Shown here piece by piece: positions 32,250 through 42,060 of a stretch of 64,000 nucleotides of DNA. The notes under the pieces were generated by a model that saw nothing but the letters and a program-made list of their open reading frames with translations, was not told the origin of the DNA and did no database searches. Every line of letters begins with the position of its first letter. Within the stretch, counting starts at the first letter, position 1. A program made the position numbers and the translations under genes. Source of the stretch: an uncultured Clostridia bacterium (GTDB lineage: Bacteria > Bacillota > Clostridia > TANB77 > CAG-508); assembly GCA_928721915.1 (NCBI GenBank), contig CAKMVZ010000001.1, forward strand, positions 62,001 to 126,000. The letters are read 5' to 3'.

Positions 32250-32280
32250 AAAATCGGGGCTCTGGCCCCGATTTTCTTTT
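32250..32280 (+). terminator. GC-rich intrinsic terminator
   Basis: AAAATCGGGGC, loop TCTG-type, GCCCCGATTTT with T-rich tail. Much more GC-rich than other terminators in the window. Confidence 0.8.
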
Positions 32281-32282
32281 GT

Positions 32283-34311
32283 TTATTCATCATCATCTAA
32301 TGCTCCAAATAACTCATCGAATTTTGCTTCTAATTCTTTTTGTATATCAATATCTGATGAAGATACTCTATTTTCTTTTTTTGTCTCTTCTTTAGATTTT
32401 TCATCTTTCTTTTCATTATCAGTATCTAATGCGTCTAAAGAAGGAAAACTGTCATTATTTTGTTGATTTACATTATTAGAAGTACTTGCTGGTTCTTCAT
32501 CTTCAAATAATGAATCTAAAGAAGGAAAATCTTCTTTTCCTTCTGAACCTTCTTCATAAGGATTCATTGGATTATATTTTCTCCATGGTCCTCTTTCTAC
32601 ATGAACATCATTATGATTAGCAGGAAATCTTTCTACTATCTTTGCTTCGGGATATTTAAAATAATAATATTTATTAGCTTTAATTGGTTTAATTCCTTTT
32701 TCAAAAATAATACATAAATCATTATCCATTCTTCTTAACTCATCTGGAGTCATTAATGCTCTTGCCATGTTTTGATCTGACTCACTAGAACCTGATTTCC
32801 ATTCTCCTCTATCTCTATTTACAGAGTAATTACTTCTAGTAATTGTTTTTTCACCTAATTGCTTAGAAAAATATTCAACTGTTTTTTGAGAGTTAGATCC
32901 TAAGAAAACATGAGTATCACAGTTACCTATAATTGTTTCATGAGCTTTTTCATAAACTGCCTCTAATTGATCTAAGTTCTGCAAAATAACACTAAATGAA
33001 ATTTTTCTACTTCTTGATGTAGATATTTTTTTATCAAAATCTGGAATATGTCCAATATTTGCAAACTCATCTAGTATAAAATATGTAGGAATTGGAAGTG
33101 AACCTCCATTCTTATCTGCAAAATCATATAATTGTTGTATCATTTGTGAGAAAAATATTGTAAGTAAAAAGTCATATGCAGTATGTGTATCTGAAGATAT
33201 AACATATACTACTGTTCTTCTTGCACCAATTTGTTCAAACTCTATACTATTTGTAGATGTTACCTCTGCAATTTCTTTTGAATCAAACTTACCTAGTTTT
33301 GATTGAAGTGTTGATAAAATAGAACTATATGTTTTTTCTGGTGCAATTTCAATAGATCTATAATTATCTCTTGCAGGATGTCCATAAGGTAACATTTCCA
33401 TAAGCTCTGTTAATTTATTTCCTCCACCACTAGTGTTAGCAGCTCTTACCATTTCTGAACAGCTTGCCAAATTTTGTTCTTCTGGTGGTCTTACAGCTTT
33501 TAAGAAATAAATTAATGATTTTAAAAGCATTTCTGCCATATTATCCCAATATGGATCAGATGAATTAACATCAGATTGACCTTTCATTATAGTATTTGCG
33601 ATAATATCAACATCTATTTCACTCTTAATATGAGCTAACGGGTTATATCCATCACTATTTTCTGGATTAACTAAATTTAGTACTTTTACATCATAGCCTT
33701 TTTCTTTAAAATATCCAGCTGTTTTATCATAAAGTTCTCCTTTTGGATCTGTAAAAACATATGAACCTAAAAGCTGAAGGGCATTTGGTATAACATATGA
33801 AGCAGATTTACCAGCACCAGAACCTCCGTACAACTAAAACATTTACATTACCTCTTTTATCTACTGGTAAATAGTTTTTCTCAGCTAATATAATACCTGA
33901 TTTTTTACTTAATACTCTATATTGTTCTCCATTTTCAGCCCAATCACTAGAACCATTTTCAATATCATCAAATTCATGTTTTGGCAAGGCTTTTATAATT
34001 CCAATAATAGCAAAAAATACTGCTATTAGTAAAAATATCCATACACCTTGCATAAAGTTTCCAAAATATTCTTGAGTGAATACTTTTTGAATATTTTCTC
34101 CTGGCTCTGTTATGTATGCCAAATGATAGAAAAATGTTTGAATTCCTTCTGTTTGATTTCCTGTTTCTGCAGCAACATTAATTCCATCTGTTACTGCTCT
34201 ACTTATTGGAGCAACAATTGCAAAAATACCAACTACTACAGCAACTGCATATATTATAAGCCTTCCCTTCATTTTTCTAAGAGCTCTTCTAATTTTTTCT
34301 CCTAATCCCAT
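32283..34311 (-). CDS. VirD4/TraG-type conjugative coupling ATPase
   Basis: About 675 residues through one +1 site (codon 162). Two N-terminal membrane segments (about 15-38 and 85-108), then the Walker A segment VLVVGGSGAGKSASYVIPN restored by the shift, FTDPKGELYD, Walker B (YFILDEFANIG), and the conserved ISFSVILQNLDQL and GNCDTHVFLG boxes of TraG/VirD4. The acidic, low-complexity C-terminal 100 residues may bind substrate. Such ATPases dock DNA or protein substrates on type IV secretion channels. No relaxase or channel gene is adjacent, so it may recruit to a channel encoded elsewhere. Two small unknown genes precede it. Confidence 0.9.
33826..33828 (-). other. +1 site (GTA CGG A) in the VirD4 Walker A
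   Basis: Codon 162. Skipping C gives VVGGSGAGKS. The unshifted frame ends five codons on, leaving a membrane stub without an ATPase. Confidence 0.94.
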
Positions 34312-34362
34312 CTATTTCACCTTTTCCTGTGTAATATTAATTTTAAAACTTCCGTCAGGAAT

Positions 34363-34704
34363 TTATTTTTCTTGTTCTTCATCTCCTCTTGAAGCTACAG
34401 GTTTTTCTTTCATAGCTTTTTCTTGGGCTGCCTGTCTAGCTTTAAGAGTAGTTTTTATTTTGTTAAACTCTTCACGAGATACAGTATGAACTAGGATATT
34501 TAATTCTCCAAAATCTCTAATTGTATCACAAACTGCTTTGCCTACCATTCTTGGATCAACAGCTATTTCATAAACATCATCTTTATTTTTATCCTCAATA
34601 TGTTCAGCAAATCCGTCTATACTTGGAGTTCCTTTTGCTATATCTTCTAAATATTTGTCCTTCTTACCATTATCTACATTTGTAGATTTAGTAACTTCAC
34701 TCAT
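34363..34704 (-). CDS. Hypothetical soluble protein upstream of VirD4
   Basis: 113 residues from the ATG at 34704 (AAAGGAGAG 8 bases upstream; an in-frame GTG lies earlier). Not recognised. Charged, with a central segment DPRMVGKAVCDTIRDFGEL and a basic helical tail. Placed 51 bases before the VirD4-like gene, so probably in its operon; a substrate adaptor role would be a guess. Confidence 0.6.
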   Translation of the reverse strand: MSEVTKSTNVDNGKKDKYLEDIAKGTPSIDGFAEHIEDKNKDDVYEIAVDPRMVGKAVCDTIRDFGELNILVHTVSREEFNKIKTTLKARQAAQEKAMKEKPVASRGDEEQEK

Positions 34705-34734
34705 GTTTGAATTCTCTCCTTTCACAATTGACCA

Positions 34735-35268
34735 CTAATTTTTCTTTTCTCTTACTTCAAACGCAAAATATTTCCTATATGGTTTTAATTTGCATTTTCC
34801 TTTAACTTCATTAGCTTCTTCATCAAAATACAATACAGGTTTTACTTCTTCTGTTGTTTCCATATCAATTATAGAAATTTGACGTTTCATATTTGGAGTA
34901 TATGCAAAATCTTTGTATTCTGTTTCTTCTTCATTGTATAAAGTAGTTATTTTAAGTGGTGTAGGCTTTTTAGAGATTCTTACTCTATCATCATCTAAAA
35001 ATCCCGTATTAATTACAACCCTATCTTTCCCAAAAGAAAATATTGCTAAATGATTTCCATTTGGAGACGGATTATCAACGAAAAATGTTCTTTTCTTTTT
35101 ATCCCCTATATATTCAACAGCAGAATCTAATCTTTCTACAGTATATTTTGGAGATGTTTTTAAAAACTCCTTTTCTGTTCTATTAATTTGATAAATTACA
35201 GTGTTAATGTCCTTTGGGTCAGTAATACTAAAATACTTTCCCTGAACTTGGTTTAGTTCTTCGTCCAT
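34735..35268 (-). CDS. Hypothetical protein upstream of VirD4
   Basis: 177 residues from the ATG at 35268, which has AAAGGGG 8 bases upstream; a start 19 codons earlier is possible. No membrane segment, mixed strand and helix content, several lysine and aspartate pairs. No family recognised. Lies 30 bases ahead of the next gene, in the apparent VirD4 operon. Confidence 0.6.
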   Translation of the reverse strand: MDEELNQVQGKYFSITDPKDINTVIYQINRTEKEFLKTSPKYTVERLDSAVEYIGDKKKRTFFVDNPSPNGNHLAIFSFGKDRVVINTGFLDDDRVRISKKPTPLKITTLYNEEETEYKDFAYTPNMKRQISIIDMETTEEVKPVLYFDEEANEVKGKCKLKPYRKYFAFEVREKKN

Positions 35269-35381
35269 ATCATACACCCCTTTTTTACATTCTAAAATGT
35301 CATTTTCATTTAAGCTCTTCCTCACTGATTTGCTTAAAATGAATTATTTTTTGCCCTTAAATGGCATTTATCTTAAACTAT

Positions 35382-36262
35382 TTAAGCTATATTCCTTGGA
35401 TTGAATCTCGATTCTTTTTTCATTTGCTTAAATAGATTTAATTCTTCTTCACTTAATTTTTTTGGTATCATTATTTTAGTTTCTAAAATTAGATTTCCTC
35501 TTCCACCTTTACCATCTTTATAGCCTTTGTTTTCTATCTTTATTTCTTCACCACTTTGGGTTCCAGCTGGAATATAAACTGAAAATTCATCATCTATTCC
35601 TTGTACTAAAACTTTTGTACTAAGAGCTGCTTCCCATGGAGTTAAATAAAGATCTTTTCTTAAATCAAAGCCATCTAAAATGAAATCTTCATTATTATCA
35701 ATCTTAACTCTTATAAATAAGTCACCGTTTTTTCCACCCTTTTTGCCTTTTTTACCTTGTCCAATTAAACGGATTCTTTCATTGTTTTGAATTCCTGCAG
35801 GGATATTTATTTTAAAAGTTTTCATTTTTCCATCAACAGTTCTTAAAGCTATTTCTTTTTCATTTCCTAAAAAAGCATCTTCTAATGAAATATTTATTTC
35901 TGTTTCAATATTTTCACCCTTAACCATTTTATTTTCTATTCTTTCTTTATCTTTATTAAAAATATTCCCAAAAAATATTTTAATAAAACTTCTTTTCCGT
36001 TTTGTGCTTGATATGCATCATTTCTTTGTTCTCTACCAACATGTCTATTCCATGTTCTATCATATTTTCTTTTACTAGTAAAATTAGAAAGAATTTTATA
36101 GGCTTCATTTATGTCTTTAAATCGTTCTTCATATTGTTTACTTCCGCCATTTAAGTCTGGATGATATTTTTTTGCTTGTTCTTTATATGCATTTTTTATT
36201 TCTTTTATAGAAACTCTATTTGTTTCTAAGCCTAATATCTTGTAGTAATCTTTAAATATCAT
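35382..36262 (-). CDS. DnaJ-family co-chaperone (J domain plus CTD), with an apparent -1 frameshift
   Basis: About 293 residues if the frames are joined. The J domain (residues 1-70) has the HPD motif in KKYHPDLNGG. The C-terminal substrate-binding part (35382-35927) has two beta domains as in CbpA-type DnaJ without zinc fingers (INIPAGIQNNERIRLIGQG, VYIPAGTQSGEEIKIENKG). The two halves differ by -1. At about 35970 the zero frame reads TAT TTT TTG, so T-TTT-TTG is a classic -1 slippery heptamer; a slip gives LKYFFGNIFNKDKERIENK and runs into the second half. One missing T would do the same. This is not a CGG event. Without a shift, two short proteins separated by 8 bases result, the second lacking a ribosome site. 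Confidence 0.8.
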
Positions 36263-36393
36263 TTAAACATCCCCTTAAATTATTCAAAAATTCAATATAA
36301 ATTATATCAAAGAAATATACTTTTATCAACATAATTTTCAAAAAATTAGGGAAATTTTTAATAAAAAATTTATAAATTTATTAAAGATTAACA

Positions 36394-36419
36394 GATTCTC
36401 CGGCTAACGCCGGAGAATC
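36394..36419. terminator. GC-rich hairpin (no T tract)
   Basis: Arms GATTCTCCGGC and GCCGGAGAATC with a 4-base loop. No T run follows on either strand, so it may be half of an inverted repeat rather than a terminator. Confidence 0.4.
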
Positions 36420-36645
36420 ACCTCTTTCCAAATTAAATTATTAAAAAATATAATACATAGCACATAAATTTTAACCTTTTTTTATTTAGTCATAAATAAT
36501 ACATAACTCCACGCAGATTTTAAATTTTCTTTTTAAATTAAACTATTAAAAAATAATACCTTATAATTTTCTAATTTAATCATAAATAAATTTTAAATTA
36601 TAATTTTTATTTTTTTATATAAAAATCTACATCTTGTACTAAAAC

Positions 36646-36672
36646 AAAAAACCGGCGTTAGCCGGTTTTTTT
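36646..36672 (-). terminator. Terminator of the ddl-yqeK operon
   Basis: AAAAAACCGGC, loop GTTA, GCCGGTTTTTT; T runs on both strands. Confidence 0.75.
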
Positions 36673-36685
36673 AGATTAATCTTTT

Positions 36686-37276
36686 TTATTCTAAGTTATT
36701 TTGTATATGATAGAAATTATAAGCTTTAACTGAGTCTAAGTGAACTAATAAATTTCTTTTTATAACTGATTGTAAGTTCCATTTTAATGTATATTCTAAA
36801 CCCTTGTCTATGTTAGATTTTATTAACTCTACTAATTCATCTAATGAAAGTTCATTTTCATTATTATCATAAACTCTATTAGGTTCTGTTGCATCTGCTA
36901 AATAAATAATCTTTTCAAGGATTGTCATATTTTCCTTACCTGTTGTATGATATCTTATTGCGCTTACTATATCATCTTCTAAACCATACTCATTTTTAGC
37001 AATTTCTGCGCCTAATATACTATGTATTAAATTAAAATTTCTTTTTTCAATATTATCTAATTTAACACCATAGATTTCAAGTTTTTTATAACTTTCTTCC
37101 TTAGATATTTCTTTTGCTATATCATGTAAAATAGCTGCTAATTTTACTTTTTGGGTATCAACATTATAAACAACAGCATATTCTATAGCTCTTAAAACAA
37201 CACCTTCTGTATGCTTAAATCTTTTTTCAGATAATATATCTTTTACATCAATATATATTTTTTCATATTCAATCAT
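36686..37276 (-). CDS. yqeK: YqeK-type HD-domain dinucleoside tetraphosphatase
   Basis: 196 residues. HD-domain metal ligands appear in order: KHTEGVV, ILHDIAKE, and IRYHTTG downstream, followed by YLADATEPNR, the usual YqeK string. The family hydrolyses diadenosine tetraphosphate to two ADP. Here it follows ddl by 9 bases instead of sitting next to nadD and rsfS, its most common place. Confidence 0.92.
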   Translation of the reverse strand: MIEYEKIYIDVKDILSEKRFKHTEGVVLRAIEYAVVYNVDTQKVKLAAILHDIAKEISKEESYKKLEIYGVKLDNIEKRNFNLIHSILGAEIAKNEYGLEDDIVSAIRYHTTGKENMTILEKIIYLADATEPNRVYDNNENELSLDELVELIKSNIDKGLEYTLKWNLQSVIKRNLLVHLDSVKAYNFYHIQNNLE

Positions 37277-37285
37277 TTATTTCTC

Positions 37286-38524
37286 CTATTTTTTAACTCC
37301 GCCTGTTAAAGCCAAAATGTTTTGATCATAAGAAAATGTTAGTTTTTCTCTATCACTATGACGTCTAATAGCAATATCAATTGCTTCTTCTAAAACATCC
37401 TCAAATTTTCTATCACTTGCTTCAAATAAATACCATGATAACGCTCCAGGTATTGTATTTATTTCATTTACATAAATTTTATTTATTTCTTGGTCAATTA
37501 AAAAATCAACCCTTGAAATGCCACTACATCCAAGAACTTTAAAAGTTTCTTTTGCTAATCTTTGAATTTCATCTCTTGTTTCACTTGGAATATCAGCAGG
37601 CAATTTTTTCCCTTCTTGGCTATTATTTACTCCACCTACTCCTTTTCTTGCACCAAATTTTCCACCTTTTCTTGCGCCTTTAGTAACTCCCAATTTTCCA
37701 CCTTTTGCTTTCCTATCACCAATATATTTATCTGTATAGCTTAAAATATCTCCAGCTAAAATTGGTTCTTCACATTCTGTTGCTTCACTTTCTGTAATAT
37801 CTCCAATTACAGCACAATTTATTTCTTTTAAATCTGAAACGCAATTTTCTACAATAACTCTATCTGCAAATTCCATTGCAAAAGAAATTGCTTCTTCTAA
37901 TTCCGCTTTGTTTTTAACTCTTTTTATACCAACACTTGAACCTAAATTTCCAGGTTTAACTATTAATGGGAATTTAAGTTTTTCATTGATTTCTTTTAAT
38001 ATTTTTTCTTCGTCTTTAACATATTCTTTTGAATAAAATCCAACATAATCAACTACTGGAATTCCTGATTCTTTTAATACTTTTTTCATAGCAATTTTAT
38101 CCATTCCTAAACTTGAAGCTAAAATATCAGGTCCTACAAAAGGAATATCTAATAAGTTTAAAAATCCAGCTATTGTACCATCTTCAACATTAGTTCCATG
38201 AACTATTGGAAATGCCACATCAATTGTATTTAAAATTCTTTTTCCAATAAATGGAGCTGGAACTCTTATAACTTTTACTGCCTTGCCATCATTTACTACT
38301 GCAACTTTATAACATCTCTTAAGCAAAACTGGTATATCTCTATACATTTCTAAATCTAATAAATCTTCTCCTGTATACATTACTCCTTCTTTAGTAATAT
38401 ATATTGGAACTATTTCATATTTTTCTTCATCTAATCTTAAAGTAGCTTCAATCATTGAAATTATTGAAATTTCATGTTCAACTGACTTCCCACCAAAAAA
38501 CACACCCACTTTTATTTTTTCCAT
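37286..38524 (-). CDS. ddl: D-alanine-D-alanine ligase with an expanded K/G loop
   Basis: 412 residues against about 310-370 usual. The ATP-grasp fold is clear: FFGGKSVEHEIS at the start, HGTNVEDGTIAGFL, FPLIVKPGNLGSSVGI, and the C-terminal RVDFLIDQEINKIYVNEINTIPGA with metal-binding E and N. The mobile loop before PADIP is expanded into a lysine-glycine-rich stretch (about residues 268-305, with near repeats of GGKxGxxKGxRK), partly responsible for the extra length. Makes the D-Ala-D-Ala dipeptide that MurF, encoded just upstream, attaches to the peptidoglycan precursor. Confidence 0.95.
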   Translation of the reverse strand: MEKIKVGVFFGGKSVEHEISIISMIEATLRLDEEKYEIVPIYITKEGVMYTGEDLLDLEMYRDIPVLLKRCYKVAVVNDGKAVKVIRVPAPFIGKRILNTIDVAFPIVHGTNVEDGTIAGFLNLLDIPFVGPDILASSLGMDKIAMKKVLKESGIPVVDYVGFYSKEYVKDEEKILKEINEKLKFPLIVKPGNLGSSVGIKRVKNKAELEEAISFAMEFADRVIVENCVSDLKEINCAVIGDITESEATECEEPILAGDILSYTDKYIGDRKAKGGKLGVTKGARKGGKFGARKGVGGVNNSQEGKKLPADIPSETRDEIQRLAKETFKVLGCSGISRVDFLIDQEINKIYVNEINTIPGALSWYLFEASDRKFEDVLEEAIDIAIRRHSDREKLTFSYDQNILALTGGVKK

Positions 38525-38549
38525 AAATTTAATCCTCCTTAATATCTAT

Positions 38550-40115
38550 TTATAGATAATTATCAGGTAAATCATTTTCTAAAAGAACTACTGTATTTGA
38601 ATCCATTAATTTATACATTTTTTTAATAGCTTCATCTAAGTTTTTAGCAACCATTACTTTATCTTTCGAAAATTTTGTTTCTTTAATTCCATCTAACATA
38701 GGTCCAGCTTGTTTTTCTCCAACTAATATAATAAAGTCACTATGTTTTGTTGCTTCTTTTCCAAGAGCTTTATTTATTTCATAAGATTTCTCTCCAAGTT
38801 CTACAATACCTGGAGTAATAAGAATTTTTTGCTTATCTCTAAATGTTCCTAAAACTTCTAAAGCCATATCTGCTCCTCTTACATTTGAATTATAAGAGTC
38901 ATCTATTATAATACTTCCATTAGGATTTGGTCTTAGTTCTAATCTATGTTCAACAGGTTTTATAAATTTAATTCCCATTTTTATTTGATCTTCTGTAAGC
39001 CCCAATTTATCTGCAACTGCAACTCCACATACTATATTTAAAATATTTAATCTTCCAAGTAATTTTGTTTTTACATTAATCCTTCTATTTCCAGGCATTA
39101 CAACTTCAAATGTAGAGCCTTTTTCTGAAATAGTTACATTTTCTGCATAATAATCAGATTTTTTGTTTAATCCATATTTAACAACATTTTTAGGAAGTTT
39201 AGCATTTCTTATATTACTATCTTCCCAATTCACAAATGCTACTCCTGGAATATCAGGTAGGGAATCTAATAATTCTAATTTTGTTTTTGCTACATTTTCT
39301 ATTGTTTTAAATGTATCCAAATGTTGAGGACCAATTGCAGTTAAAATTCCATAATTTGGTTCTACAATGTCACAAATCTCCTTAATATCCCCAATATATT
39401 TTGCACCCATCTCACATACAAATAAATTATGAGTTGGCTTTATTTTTTCATTAATTGTTCTTACAACACCCATTGTTGTATTATAACTTTCTGGAGTCAT
39501 AATAGAATTATATTTTTGAGAAAGTATTGTATTTACAATATATTTTGTACTAGTTTTTCCATAACTACCAGTAATTCCAACAACCCTAAAATCTGGTATA
39601 CTTTTTATTTTTTTATGTGCTTTTTTACAAAAACTTTTATTTATAGAATTTTCAATTGGCTTATTAATAGTTGCAATAGCATAAACCAAGCAATAAGTAA
39701 GCATAGCTAAAATATTTAATACAATAATAGAATAAATATCATTAAAAACATTTATCATTAATATTAAAATAATTGCCAAAATAAAATATGATATATATTG
39801 TCTTTTTACTCTAGCTGTTTTTACAAATGGTTTCTTTTCTCTATTTTTATGAAATGATAAAATTAGGGTAACATAAGTTATTATTGTAACAATATAACCA
39901 GCTTTTATAAAACCTAATCCAAATATTAAACTTGATAAAAACAACAATCCTATTTTTTTTACATCAAAAATAATATTTGCATTTTCTTTCATCCATTTAA
40001 CATATCTATCTGTATAATAATGCTCTAATTGTAATATATGTAGTCCATGTCTATTTGTTCTATATATATATATTAAAAATAAAATTAAAATCAAATTACT
40101 TAAATAAATTGACAC
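38550..40115 (-). CDS. murF: Membrane-anchored MurF-like Mur ligase
   Basis: 521 residues from a GTG start. Unlike classical MurF, the first 150 residues carry several hydrophobic segments, as in a Clostridia subtype. The Mur ligase ATPase follows: ITGSYGKTSTK P-loop, central domain with VNWEDSNI, and a C-terminal domain with PVEHRLELRPNPNGSIIIDDSYNSN, the substrate region typical of MurF. It should ligate D-Ala-D-Ala to UDP-MurNAc-tripeptide. Adjacent ddl makes its substrate. Confidence 0.87.
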   Translation of the reverse strand: MSIYLSNLILILFLIYIYRTNRHGLHILQLEHYYTDRYVKWMKENANIIFDVKKIGLLFLSSLIFGLGFIKAGYIVTIITYVTLILSFHKNREKKPFVKTARVKRQYISYFILAIILILMINVFNDIYSIIVLNILAMLTYCLVYAIATINKPIENSINKSFCKKAHKKIKSIPDFRVVGITGSYGKTSTKYIVNTILSQKYNSIMTPESYNTTMGVVRTINEKIKPTHNLFVCEMGAKYIGDIKEICDIVEPNYGILTAIGPQHLDTFKTIENVAKTKLELLDSLPDIPGVAFVNWEDSNIRNAKLPKNVVKYGLNKKSDYYAENVTISEKGSTFEVVMPGNRRINVKTKLLGRLNILNIVCGVAVADKLGLTEDQIKMGIKFIKPVEHRLELRPNPNGSIIIDDSYNSNVRGADMALEVLGTFRDKQKILITPGIVELGEKSYEINKALGKEATKHSDFIILVGEKQAGPMLDGIKETKFSKDKVMVAKNLDEAIKKMYKLMDSNTVVLLENDLPDNYL

Positions 40116-40136
40116 TTAAAGTTTCACTCCTTTTAT

Positions 40137-40905
40137 TTATCCTAGAAAAGAATCTAGAACTAATTTACAATTTTCAATATTTTCTAAGTAAGAAAAATGC
40201 GTACCATAAGGGTATTCAACTAATCCGACAATTTGGAATTAGTTTTTCCATTGTTTTTGCATCACTTATTGGAGTTGCAGTATCTAAACTGCCCCAAATT
40301 AAAAGAGTTGGAACATTAATGCTAGGTAATATATCTTTTACATCTTCTTTTAATATAATTTTCATTGTTTCTTTTAAGACTGTTGGAGAAGCTTTATAAT
40401 CACTTGAGCCAACATTATTTCTAAGTCTTTCTTTAAATTCTTTTACACCTTTTGTATTTGGAAGTAGATTTAAAAATAATTTTCCAATTTTATAAACTCC
40501 TACTTTTATATAATATGAAGTTGTGTGATGTGGTTTTATTCCAGCACTATCAATTAAAACAATTTTTTTAGCTTTAACTAATTTTTTTCCAACTGCATTT
40601 ATTATAATTCTTCCTCCATTAGAATGACCAATCAAAACTGGATTTTCTATTTTTAGTTTTTCCATAAATTCTTTTAAAAATTCAGCAAAATCTTGAGAAT
40701 TAAGAGGCTCTTCAGGTAAATCGCTTTTTCCAAAACCAACAACATCAACTAAATATACTTTAAATTTTTTTACAAGATTTGTAGTAAGCGGTCTCATACT
40801 TTCTAAATCTGTAAGCCAACCATGAAGAAATATTATAGGTTCACCATCGCCTTCTACTTCGTAATTTATATTCCAGTCTTTGATTTTTACTTGCAAATTT
40901 TTCAC
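40137..40905 (-). CDS. Alpha/beta hydrolase
   Basis: About 255 residues through one +1 site (codon 227). Oxyanion region IFLHGWLTD, nucleophile elbow LIGHSNGGR (serine), acid strand LLIWGSLDTATP, and the catalytic histidine supplied after the shift in LIPNCGLVEYPYGTHFSYLEN. That histidine segment is missing from the unshifted product. The substrate is unknown. It lies 22 bases before murF, in the same operon as the cell-wall genes. Confidence 0.9.
40225..40227 (-). other. +1 site (TGT CGG A) in the alpha/beta hydrolase
   Basis: Codon 227. Skipping C supplies the last 29 residues with the catalytic histidine; unshifted, the protein ends two codons later. Confidence 0.92.
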
Positions 40906-41109
40906 CTCGATTCATATTTATCTATATCCATAATTTATTCAAATTATCAGCTTTTTGTTAACGCATATATCATATAACATTTTATATAGATTTTCAAGTA
41001 AAAAATAATATAAAAAAATAGTAAAACATGACTTTTAATTTCATGTTTTATTAATTATAATATTATCAGTAGTGTTGCAATTTACTTTATAGTAAAGGAG
41101 TTGAATACT

Positions 41110-41322
41110 ATGTTGAAACTAAATGTACTAAAGATTCTGGAAGAAAAAGGTAAATCAAAATATTGGCTTTTTATTCAATTTGGAATGACTTATACTAATT
41201 TCAACAAAATTATTATGAATGAAACAAGGTCTATCAAATATGAAACAATTGATAAACTATGTAAAATTTTGGATTACGAACCCAATGATTTATTTACCCA
41301 AACAGATGATAAAAACTCCTAA
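41110..41322 (+). CDS. Small Cro/C1-type helix-turn-helix protein
   Basis: 70 residues from the ATG at 41110 (AAAGGAG, 9-base spacing). Almost entirely an HTH domain (KYWLFIQFGMTYTNFNKIIMNE, then IKYETIDKLCKIL and the NDLF end typical of single-domain XRE regulators). A near copy lies at 41741. Probable transcriptional repressor; target unknown. Confidence 0.85.
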   Translation: MLKLNVLKILEEKGKSKYWLFIQFGMTYTNFNKIIMNETRSIKYETIDKLCKILDYEPNDLFTQTDDKNS

Positions 41323-41329
41323 AAAGGCA

Positions 41330-41370
41330 AAGCCCTCATGCGCCATAGGTGAACATGAGGGCTTTTTTCT
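41330..41370 (+). terminator. Intrinsic terminator
   Basis: AGCCCTCATG and CATGAGGGCT arms followed by TTTTTTCTT. Confidence 0.85.
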
Positions 41371-41740
41371 TAGCCATTCGTAATGTTACAATTTACAGAT
41401 TTTTTATCAATAAAATATATTCAAAAAATTGCGAAAAGGATGTGTGATAGCAACTTTAAAATTTTCTTGAAAGGAGAAACCTGCAAAACCTAATTTATAT
41501 CTTTTATTTTCAATATATATATTGTATTCAATAATATGATACACGATTTTTTAAAAAATTTCAACCTAAAAATAAAAATTTTTAAAAAAGTTATAATTAT
41601 AATTAAAAAAATTTTGACGTTTTTTGTCTATTTTTAGGGATTTTTTCAGCTATCTGCTGCATTCGTGAGTTATTTTTTGTGGAGATATCGTTTATAATCG
41701 TTATATATTCAAAATATATTGTGAAAAGGAGATAAGTTTT
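41371..41740. other. Intergenic region between HTH paralogues
   Basis: AT-rich, no recognisable gene. An AAAGGAG-like motif near 41471 is not followed by a useful frame. GAAAAGGAG at 41724 serves the next gene. Confidence 0.45.
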
Positions 41741-42007
41741 ATGTTAAAATTAAATGTTCTAGAATTATTAAAAGAAAAAGAAAGAACTAAATATTGGCTA
41801 TTTGTTCAACTTGGCATGACTTATACTAATTATAATAACTTAATTATGAATAGAACCAAATCTATCAAGTATGAAACAATTGAAAAACTTTGCAAAATAT
41901 TAGAATGTAACCCAAATGACTTATTTATTCAAGTTAGTGGAGAACCACCTAAAAAACAACCTTCTAAAATAACTAAAAAATCAAAAAATAATTCTAAGAA
42001 AAAATAA
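41741..42007 (+). CDS. Small Cro/C1-type helix-turn-helix protein, paralogue
   Basis: 88 residues; the first 65 closely match the protein at 41110 (MLKLNVLELLKEK, KYWLFVQLGMTYTNYNNLIMN, IKYETIEKLCKILE, NPNDLF). It adds a lysine-rich tail of about 20 residues that could bind nucleic acid nonspecifically. Tandem duplication is the simplest origin. Confidence 0.85.
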   Translation: MLKLNVLELLKEKERTKYWLFVQLGMTYTNYNNLIMNRTKSIKYETIEKLCKILECNPNDLFIQVSGEPPKKQPSKITKKSKNNSKKK

Positions 42008-42017
42008 TTTTAAAACT

Positions 42018-42060
42018 TAAAAAAGTACTTTTAACAAATTTATTAAAAGTACTTTTTAAT
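42018..42060 (+). terminator. Intrinsic terminator (bidirectional)
   Basis: AAAAGTACTTTTAA and TTAAAAGTACTTTTT arms, between converging genes. Confidence 0.7.

Larger units (their letters stand above)
36263..36685. other. AT-rich intergenic region framed by two matching GC-rich hairpins
   Basis: Very AT-rich DNA with no gene. The hairpins at 36394-36419 and 36646-36672 share the core CCGGCNNNNGCCGG with mirrored loops (CTAACG against CGTTAG). The upstream one may end or protect the dnaJ-side transcript; the downstream one is a good terminator for yqeK. Confidence 0.5.

Noticed and set aside
35990..36005. AAC GGA in the dnaJ homologue as a +1 site
   Set aside because: CGG is out of frame there and skipping C gives an early stop; the needed shift is -1 further on.
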